Of a stretch of 10,921 nt of DNA, positions 5,963-10,921 are shown piece by piece. Source of the stretch: an uncultured Burkholderiales bacterium. Lineage in GTDB: Bacteria > Pseudomonadota > Gammaproteobacteria > Burkholderiales > Burkholderiaceae_E. The translations under genes were made by a program, and so were the position numbers. The stretch lies in assembly GCA_903898725.1 (NCBI GenBank), contig CAIUGQ010000387.1, positions 1 to 10,921 of the forward strand, read 5' to 3'. The notes under the pieces are model-generated. The model ran no database searches and had not been told where the DNA came from. It saw only the letters and a program-made list of their open reading frames with translations. Numbering within the stretch: position 1 is the stretch's first letter; every line of letters starts with the position of its first letter.

Positions 5963-6971
5963 AAAGATGAGGACAATGAAGGTCGTGGATCCTGACGCGC
6001 GTGTCAGTAGCGGACGCTTGACTCGCTACCTCCAGACCGGATTCGTTCGAGAGTGTCCTCGGGGGTGGAACTGTAGTGTCGAGGCGCCTTTGATTGGTTC
6101 GGAAGCTGCGCTGCGGCTGGGGTTCCGCCCGCGCGTCGATGTTCTCCTTACGCGAGCGAAGGATGCACGGCGGATCTGGGTTGAGTTCGAGGTGAGCCGC
6201 GCGGAACCCGTCGCCAATCAGGCTAAATTCGCCTCCGCGGCCTTCTTCGAAGGGAGTGTCGGCGCAGACGCATTCGTTTCCATGGCCAGCCGCCACATCG
6301 CACCAGGACGTAAGGCGCTCATGGCCACCACGGCAATGTTCATGCGGTCCGTAGGTATATCGGCATTCCAGATCGATCTGCTTCCCGATTCCGATGGAAC
6401 GAAGATCAAGGCGTTGAATGCCGCTTCCAAGGAATCGCTGGAGAGCGCGGCGCTCGACATTGCCGCCGAGGTCGACCGGGTCATCGCTGTCGCTGACGCG
6501 CGGCTCGTTACCGGGTGGCATCGGATCCACATGGCCGACAACGCGTTCACGGTGAGCGCGAACGTACGGACGTGGAACGCAGAGGCGGTCAACCCATTGT
6601 TCATGCGACGCTGGGCTTGCCGTCGCGTTCGATTTTTCGCTTTCGATCCGGCGAGCAGAGGGTTCGCGCCATCCAAGTTCTGCGCCTATGTGCCGGCCGT
6701 CTCGGGAGCGGTCGAAGGCCGTGCATTCATGTCCGTCCGTGAGCCACCGGGTGGTATGACCTCCGAGATCTATTTTTCTCTCGGGGAACAGGATTCCCGG
6801 TTCGACGGTAACTTGGCTCGGATGCACCTCGAACGTCGTCTGCGTTACCGGGTACTTCCGATCTCTGAGGCATCGAGGGATGTAGCAGACGCGTTCAGCG
6901 AATGGAAGGCCCGACATCGCGAGTCGGTCGCTGTTTCTCCCGACGCGGTGGTGCTCATGCCGTCAACGTGA
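5955..6971 (+). CDS. Unknown protein, possible divergent PD-(D/E)XK fold
   Basis: The reading frame is 338 residues from GTG 5955, which overlaps the previous stop by 8 nt. ATG 5967 and ATG 5976 are alternatives; GAGG at 5969-5972 precedes the latter at an unusually short 3-nt spacing, so the start is uncertain. I do not recognise the family. Residues about 55-92 contain FRPRVDVLL (Asp62), then IWVEFEVSR (Glu77-x-Glu79) and NQAKF (Gln89, Lys91). This resembles a PD-(D/E)XK core in which the usual E-x-K is E-x-E, a variation seen in some nuclease-like families. The rest is mixed alpha/beta, with AAFFEGSVGADAFVSM and a Trp/Arg-rich stretch MRRWACRRVRFFAF about residues 216-229. It has no signal peptide or membrane segment. 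As last gene of the cluster it is likely co-transcribed with the HNH gene. Confidence 0.65.
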   Translation: MLEKMRTMKVVDPDARVSSGRLTRYLQTGFVRECPRGWNCSVEAPLIGSEAALRLGFRPRVDVLLTRAKDARRIWVEFEVSRAEPVANQAKFASAAFFEGSVGADAFVSMASRHIAPGRKALMATTAMFMRSVGISAFQIDLLPDSDGTKIKALNAASKESLESAALDIAAEVDRVIAVADARLVTGWHRIHMADNAFTVSANVRTWNAEAVNPLFMRRWACRRVRFFAFDPASRGFAPSKFCAYVPAVSGAVEGRAFMSVREPPGGMTSEIYFSLGEQDSRFDGNLARMHLERRLRYRVLPISEASRDVADAFSEWKARHRESVAVSPDAVVLMPST

Positions 6972-7015
6972 CGATGCCAATGGGCCTGGCGAATGCACTC
7001 TCGTCGGGGTGTACC
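6972..7015. other. Convergent intergenic gap at the right edge of the accessory region
   Basis: Only 44 bp separate the stops of the plus-strand cluster and the minus-strand DUF481 gene. A 4-bp stem GCCA/TGGC (6976-6979 with 6987-6990) is too weak to call a terminator. No attachment-site-like repeat was recognised. Confidence 0.4.
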
Positions 7016-7774
7016 TCAGTCCAACTTGTAAGCGACCCCCGTCACAAACAACGTATCCGTAGTCTTCTCCCCCACCCCCGGATCACTGCTGTACCTGACA
7101 CTCAACGTCGCATTCAAACTCAACGTATTCGTCATCGCCACCGCCACACCCCCCTCGAACGTCGCCCGAAACTCCCCCGTATCAGTCGCATTCGGAAACA
7201 CCGCGAGCCGCTGACGCAACGTCGTCGTCGCCGACAGCTTGTGCGTCGACTCCTCCCCGATCACCGGCTCCCACCGCTGGTAGCGCTCCCGCACCGCATC
7301 CGCCACGAACACCGGGTCGACATACCGGTCGTACGACCACCCCAGACCCCCGAACATGTCGAAGGTCGTGGCCTCGGTCTTCACCACATGCCGGCCGATA
7401 CCGCTGGCCACGCTCGCCCGCACCGACAGGTTGGCCAGCTCGTTGCGCGTCGCCTCGCCGTTCGCGAACCAGAACCACTGCGGGTCGATGTCGCGGTTGT
7501 AGCGGGCGCCCAAGGTGGCGAGGTCGTTGGTGCGGACCTCGGCGGACTCGCCGTAGGTCTGCTGTCCGAACAGCACGAGCTTGTCGGTCTCGCTCGCCCT
7601 CACGGCATCGGCCTGGACGTTCAGCAGGGTCGACTCGGTGTTGCCGCTCGCGACGCTGAAGCCGACGGTGAACGCGGCGCGCCACTGGTTGTCGGGCTTG
7701 ACGGTGGCCTGGGCGAGGGCGCCGGAGGAGGCGGCGAGGGCAGCGAGGGCAGCGAAGGTGCTCGCGAAGTTCAT
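7016..7774 (-). CDS. DUF481 outer-membrane beta-barrel protein (YdiY-like)
   Basis: This 252-residue protein begins at the ATG complementary to 7772-7774. The open frame extends far upstream, but only this start yields a signal peptide: MNFASTFAALAALAASSG with a likely cut after ALAQA. The mature part begins with a typical DUF481 pattern, NQWRAAFTVGFSVASGNTES. It continues with alternating strands and turns (TYGESAEVRTND, FWFANGEATRNE, FDMFGGLGWSYDRY) as in a small outer-membrane barrel, and ends VTGVAYKLD. The family includes the E. coli YdiY and 'salt-induced outer membrane protein' groups; the biochemical role is poorly known. No clear Shine-Dalgarno precedes the start. The gene is convergent with the accessory cluster and divergent from the next gene, and probably belongs to the chromosomal backbone. 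Confidence 0.85.
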   Translation of the reverse strand: MNFASTFAALAALAASSGALAQATVKPDNQWRAAFTVGFSVASGNTESTLLNVQADAVRASETDKLVLFGQQTYGESAEVRTNDLATLGARYNRDIDPQWFWFANGEATRNELANLSVRASVASGIGRHVVKTEATTFDMFGGLGWSYDRYVDPVFVADAVRERYQRWEPVIGEESTHKLSATTTLRQRLAVFPNATDTGEFRATFEGGVAVAMTNTLSLNATLSVRYSSDPGVGEKTTDTLFVTGVAYKLD

Positions 7775-7800
7775 GCGACGAGTGGTCCGGAATGCGGGAA

Positions 7801-7825
7801 GGCCGGTGATTGTCGCGCACCGGCC
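7801..7825. promoter_or_regulatory. 8-bp inverted repeat in the divergent intergenic region
   Basis: GGCCGGTG (7801-7808) and CACCGGCC (7818-7825) form a perfect 8-bp inverted repeat with a 9-nt centre, 26 bp upstream of the DUF481 start. It could be an operator or a hairpin in the 5' leader of that gene. Function is inference. Confidence 0.45.
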
Positions 7826-7843
7826 GTCACCCACCCGCCGCAA

Positions 7844-7862
7844 CCGACCGCCCGTCGGTCGG
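7844..7862. promoter_or_regulatory. 7-bp inverted repeat in the divergent intergenic region
   Basis: CCGACCG (7844-7850) and CGGTCGG (7856-7862) form a perfect 7-bp inverted repeat around CCCGT. It lies between the two divergent starts, 18 bp from the previous repeat. A regulator site for one or both genes is possible; no -35/-10 pair could be assigned next to it. Confidence 0.4.
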
Positions 7863-7934
7863 CCCTGTCTGCGGACCCCCGCGCTTGGGAGGCTCCGGCG
7901 AGACCGCATCCCCCGGTCGTACCCGGCGCCCGCC

Positions 7935-8594
7935 ATGCCCTCCGAGATCATTCCGCTGATGCAGTTCGCCGGCCTCGTCGCCATCGGCCTGCTGCTGCGC
8001 AGTCGGGTGGTGATCCTGCTCGTGGCGGCGGCCATGGCGGGCCTGGTCGCGCTGCTGATCCATCCTTCGGACCTGGCGGCCCGCAGCCCGGAACAGCTCG
8101 CGCTGGACTTCGGCGGCATCGCGGTGGGCACGCTGGTCGCGCTCTGGGCGGCGGCGGCGCGGGGCCGGCGGGTGGACGCGAACCGCTGGGCGCGGTCGAT
8201 CGAGGACGCGGGGCCGCGCAGCCGGGGCGCGGAGATGCCGCCGCGGCGCACCTCGGCGGGCACGATGTTGGTGGCCGCGCTGCTCGTTGCGCTGGTGGCG
8301 GGGGCGGGGCTCTATGTCGAGGGCAAACTGGTGCCGGAGGTGCGCACCACGGTCGACGGCTGGCTCACCTCGCCGACGATCCGCGCACTCGGGCTGCCGA
8401 TCACGCCGATGGGCCCGGCGGCGCCGGCATCCGCCCGGTCGGGGGCACCGGCGGCGACGCCGACCCAGGCCAACTCGGACGCGCCCCGCGCCCGCAACGC
8501 CGCCGCCACGGAGCGCCCCCGCGGCGACATGCGGCATTGCCTGGAGCGCGGCTCGCAATCGGACGTGCTGCGCTGCGCGGAACAGGGCCGCTGA
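7935..8594 (+). CDS. Small inner-membrane protein with cysteine-containing tail, function unknown
   Basis: This 219-residue protein starts at ATG 7935 (MPSEIIPLMQF) and ends with TGA at 8592-8594. Hydrophobic stretches at about residues 8-21, 24-42, 59-75 and 109-128 give three or four membrane segments. An Arg-rich cytoplasmic-looking loop (77-106, including RGRRVDANRW) precedes the last one. After this segment comes a soluble region, a Pro/Ala/Thr-rich linker (about 155-192) and a short C-terminal motif with two cysteines, HCL at 201-203 and LRCA at 212-215. I do not recognise a named family. The linker plus twin-cysteine tail suggests an exported C-terminal tip that could form a disulfide. 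The upstream open frame back to 7581 runs antisense through the DUF481 gene and is not real coding. No strong ribosome-binding site is visible. Confidence 0.68.
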   Translation: MPSEIIPLMQFAGLVAIGLLLRSRVVILLVAAAMAGLVALLIHPSDLAARSPEQLALDFGGIAVGTLVALWAAAARGRRVDANRWARSIEDAGPRSRGAEMPPRRTSAGTMLVAALLVALVAGAGLYVEGKLVPEVRTTVDGWLTSPTIRALGLPITPMGPAAPASARSGAPAATPTQANSDAPRARNAAATERPRGDMRHCLERGSQSDVLRCAEQGR

Positions 8595-8644
8595 GGCCGC
8601 AGACGCCTCTGGGCTGACGGGCGCGGTGCCCCGGATCCGGGCAC
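8593..8644 (+). terminator. Possible GC-rich hairpins after the membrane-protein gene
   Basis: GAGGC/GCCTC (8593-8597 with 8605-8609) overlaps the stop codon. It is followed by the near-palindrome GTGCCCCGGA/TCCGGGCAC (8626-8644, one bulged C). No T-tract follows, so intrinsic termination is only a possibility. Confidence 0.3.
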
Positions 8645-8859
8645 GGTGCCCCGCTCCGGTTCATCCGCGCCGCCCCTCTCGACCTGCCGCGAAGCAGACC
8701 GGCGCGGCCCGCGCACCCGGCGGCCACGCTCGCCGCGGCCCGGTCGTCCGGGATCCCCCCGGGATCTCCCCACCCCACCTCGGCCGCCTTCCGTGGCGCG
8801 ATCCTTGCGTATAGTCGGACCGCTCCCGACCTCGCCATCGCCCTCCGGAACGCCTCGCC
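8595..8859. other. Intergenic region upstream of ppc
   Basis: These 265 bases hold the end signals of the membrane-protein gene and the ppc promoter region. Besides the elements listed separately, a direct repeat CCGGGATC occurs at 8748-8755 and 8759-8766 with 11-bp spacing, about 45-60 bp upstream of the proposed -10. No small gene was identified. Confidence 0.45.
8810..8815 (+). promoter_or_regulatory. Candidate -10 box for ppc
   Basis: TATAGT at 8810-8815 differs from the sigma-70 consensus TATAAT at one base and stands out in very GC-rich DNA 45 bp before the ppc start. No good -35 box is visible at 16-18 bp spacing; CTTCCG at 8788-8793 is a poor match. Confidence 0.45.
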
Positions 8860-10921
8860 GTGAACGCACGCCTCGCGCCCCGCCGCGCCCCGAAGGCCTC
8901 GACCCCCGCCGCCGCCCGCCCCCGCAAGGCCGCCGGCGCCGCCGCCCCGACCGAACGTTCCAGCGGGAACGCCAACGGGAACGGCACTGACCGCGACCCG
9001 CTGATCCGTGACATCCGGCTCCTCGGCCGCATCCTCGGCGAGACCATCCGCGAGCAGGAGGGCCGCGACGCCTACGAGCTGGTGGAGAAGGTCCGTCAGC
9101 TCTCGGTCGCCGGTCGCCTGAAGCAGGACAAGGCGGCGACCGCGGCGCTCGGCCGGCTGCTCAAGAGCCTGACGACCGACCAGACGGTCTCGGTGATCCG
9201 CGCCTTCTCGTACTTCTCGCACCTGGCGAACATCGCGGAGGACCGGCACGCGGTGCGCCGGCGCGAGGAGCTGGCGCGCTCGGGCACGCTGCAGGAGGGC
9301 TCGCTGGCGCTGACCTTCGAGCGGCTGGCCGCGAAGGACGTGCGCGCGGCGGACATCGTGGAGACGCTGCGTCACGCCTACATCTCGCCGGTGCTGACCG
9401 CGCATCCGACGGAGGTGCAGCGAAAGAGCCTGCTGGATGCGGAGCGCGCGATCGCGGAGCTGGTGGCGGAGCGCGACGTGCTGGCGATGCCGCGCGACCT
9501 GGCGCGCAACGAGGCGGCGCTGCGCGCGCGGGTCACGCAGCTCTGGCAGACGCGGATGCTGCGCTACACGAAGCTCACGGTGGCCGACGAGATCGAGAAC
9601 GCGCTGTCGTACTACCGCTCGACCTTCCTGCCGCAGATCCCGCGGATGTACGCGGAGATCGAGGAGGCGCTGCCGGGGCACGACATCGCGAGCTTCTTCC
9701 GGATGGGCAACTGGATCGGCGGCGATCGCGACGGCAATCCGAACGTGACGGCGGCCACCCTCGACATGGCGCTCGCGCGGCAGGCGGAGACGGTGCTGCG
9801 CTTCTACCTGACGGAAGTCCACGAGCTGGGCGCGGAGCTGTCGCTGTCGACGCTGCTGGTGCAGATCACGCCGGAGATGCAGGCGCTGGCGGAGCGCTCG
9901 GCGGACCCGAACGAGCACCGCTCGGACGAGCCCTACCGGCGCGCGCTGGTGGGCATCTACGCGCGGCTGGCGGGCACGCTGCACGCACTCACCGGCACGG
10001 AGGCGCTGCGCCACGCGGTGGCCCCGCAGGCGCCCTACGCGGGCGCGGACGAGTTCCTGGCGGACCTGCGCACGATCGAGGCCTCGCTGTCGAAGCACCA
10101 CGGCCGCGCGCTGATCGGCGCGCGCCTGGCGCCGCTGATCCGCGCGGTGCAGGTCTTCGGTTTCCACCTCGCGACGGTGGACCTGCGCCAGTCGTCGGAC
10201 AAGCACGAGGCGGTGGTGGCGGAGCTGCTGAAGACGGCCCGCGTGGAGGCGGACTACTCGGCGCTGCCCGAGGCGGAGCGCCGCACGCTGCTGCTGCGTC
10301 TGCTGAACGATGCGCGCGGCCTGCGGGTGCGGGGCGCGGAGTATTCGGAGCTGGCGCGCTCGGAGCTCGCGATCTTCGACCTGGCCTGCGTGCAGCTCGC
10401 GCGCTTCGGTCGGCAGTCGCTGCGGCACTACATCATCTCGCACACCGAGGACGTGAGCGACCTGCTGGAAGTGCTGCTGCTGCAGAAGGAAGCGGGCCTG
10501 CTGCGCGGCACGCTGGACGACGGCGCGGTGGCGGACCTGATCGTCTCGCCGCTCTTCGAGACGATCGGCGACCTGCGCAATGCGGCGCCGATCATGCGGG
10601 CGTACTACGCGCTGCCGGGCGTGCAGGCGATGATCGTGCGCTCGGGCGCCGAGCAGGACGTGATGCTGGGCTACAGCGACAGCAACAAGGACGGCGGCTT
10701 CTTCACGTCGAACTGGGAGCTGTACCGGGCGGAGGTCGCGCTGCTGGAGTTCTTCGGGCCGCTGCGTGAATCGCACGGCGTGACGCTGCGGCTCTTCCAC
10801 GGCCGGGGCGGCACGGTGGGCCGGGGCGGCGGCCCGAGCTACCACGCGATCCTCGCGCAGCCGCCGGGCACGGTGAACGGGCAGATCCGGCTGACCGAGC
10901 AGGGCGAGGTGATCTCGTCGA
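8860..10921 (+). CDS. ppc: Phosphoenolpyruvate carboxylase, N-terminal three quarters
   Basis: Frame 1 is open from GTG 8860 to the window end (687 complete codons); the C-terminus lies outside. The enzyme adds bicarbonate to phosphoenolpyruvate to give oxaloacetate, replenishing the TCA cycle in the cytosol. Landmarks are TAHPTEVQRKS with catalytic His182 (His138 in E. coli), the signature MGNWIGGDRDGNPN, FGFHLATVDLRQSSDKH, GYSDSNKDGGFF, and FHGRGGTVGRGGGP with His647 (His579 in E. coli). All key residues visible are intact. True homology begins near residue 47 (DPLIRDIRLLG). The preceding residues are low-complexity Ala/Pro/Arg then Gly/Asn, so either this lineage has an unstructured extension or the start is misplaced. 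No better in-frame ATG exists upstream of the conserved region. GGA at 8847-8849 is a weak ribosome-binding site. A long open frame on the opposite strand is a codon-bias shadow. Confidence 0.96.
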   Translation, partial: MNARLAPRRAPKASTPAAARPRKAAGAAAPTERSSGNANGNGTDRDPLIRDIRLLGRILGETIREQEGRDAYELVEKVRQLSVAGRLKQDKAATAALGRLLKSLTTDQTVSVIRAFSYFSHLANIAEDRHAVRRREELARSGTLQEGSLALTFERLAAKDVRAADIVETLRHAYISPVLTAHPTEVQRKSLLDAERAIAELVAERDVLAMPRDLARNEAALRARVTQLWQTRMLRYTKLTVADEIENALSYYRSTFLPQIPRMYAEIEEALPGHDIASFFRMGNWIGGDRDGNPNVTAATLDMALARQAETVLRFYLTEVHELGAELSLSTLLVQITPEMQALAERSADPNEHRSDEPYRRALVGIYARLAGTLHALTGTEALRHAVAPQAPYAGADEFLADLRTIEASLSKHHGRALIGARLAPLIRAVQVFGFHLATVDLRQSSDKHEAVVAELLKTARVEADYSALPEAERRTLLLRLLNDARGLRVRGAEYSELARSELAIFDLACVQLARFGRQSLRHYIISHTEDVSDLLEVLLLQKEAGLLRGTLDDGAVADLIVSPLFETIGDLRNAAPIMRAYYALPGVQAMIVRSGAEQDVMLGYSDSNKDGGFFTSNWELYRAEVALLEFFGPLRESHGVTLRLFHGRGGTVGRGGGPSYHAILAQPPGTVNGQIRLTEQGEVISS

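Noticed and set aside
415..7015. Possible attachment-site repeats flanking the accessory block
   Set aside because: By-eye comparison of 415-544 with 6972-7015 showed no shared direct repeat of useful length.
7775..8263. Upstream extension of the DUF481 open frame
   Set aside because: Starting at 7774 gives a textbook signal peptide. The extension is antisense to the membrane-protein gene and has no protein-like features.
6902..8617. 571-codon plus-strand open frame across the DUF481 gene
   Set aside because: The product is Arg/His/Pro-rich without family resemblance, and it lies antisense to a DUF481 protein with a signal peptide and in the wrong frame for the membrane protein.
8401..10845. 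814-codon open frame on the minus strand opposite ppc
   Set aside because: It is rich in Arg, His, Gln, Ala and Val with no motif, and runs exactly antisense to a clearly conserved ppc. Long antisense frames are expected from GC-biased codon use.
1..10921. CRISPR array, tRNA, rRNA or insertion sequence
   Set aside because: No regularly spaced repeats, cloverleaf-like sequence, rRNA segment, transposase or terminal inverted repeats were recognised on either strand.

Overview
The DNA is GC-rich throughout and its housekeeping genes look proteobacterial, most likely from a betaproteobacterium (Burkholderiales-like). That assignment is an inference from the style of the RsuA, DUF481 and PEP carboxylase proteins and from composition. 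No rRNA or tRNA gene is present to confirm it.

Layout. (1) 1-414 is the 3' end of a 16S rRNA pseudouridine synthase gene (rsuA-like). (2) 545-1343 is a gene ruin: the start of a phospholipase-D-like/DEAD-box (DUF3427-type) helicase joined out of frame, near 1060-1075, to the tail of another protein I cannot identify. (3) 1324-6971 is a compact plus-strand accessory cluster of five intact genes: an EVE/PUA-like HNH nuclease, a DUF2075 (Schlafen group 3-type) helicase with an N-terminal PD-(D/E)XK domain, a HIT-family nucleotide hydrolase, a second and different HNH nuclease, and an unknown protein with a possible divergent PD-(D/E)XK core. The last four overlap or nearly touch (DUF2075 and HIT overlap 14 nt, HIT to HNH gap 2 nt, HNH to the last gene about 8 nt overlap if its first start is used). 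A 298-bp non-coding gap with several small inverted repeats separates the EVE-HNH gene from the helicase gene. (4) 7016-7774 (minus strand) encodes a DUF481 outer-membrane beta-barrel protein with a signal peptide. It is divergent from (5) 7935-8594, a small membrane protein. (6) 8860 to the window end is the N-terminal three quarters of PEP carboxylase (ppc), with a low-complexity N-terminal extension.

How the genes fit together. The flanks are ordinary chromosomal genes. The middle (about 415-6971) looks like an accessory, probably anti-phage/restriction, island. It combines a candidate modified-base reader with a nuclease, a helicase carrying its own nuclease domain, a second nuclease and a nucleotide-processing enzyme, and it sits next to the remnant of another defence-type helicase. 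I know of no named defence system with exactly this gene order. Its function as one system is an inference from domain content and tight spacing. There is no integrase, transposase, tRNA or obvious attachment repeat at either edge.
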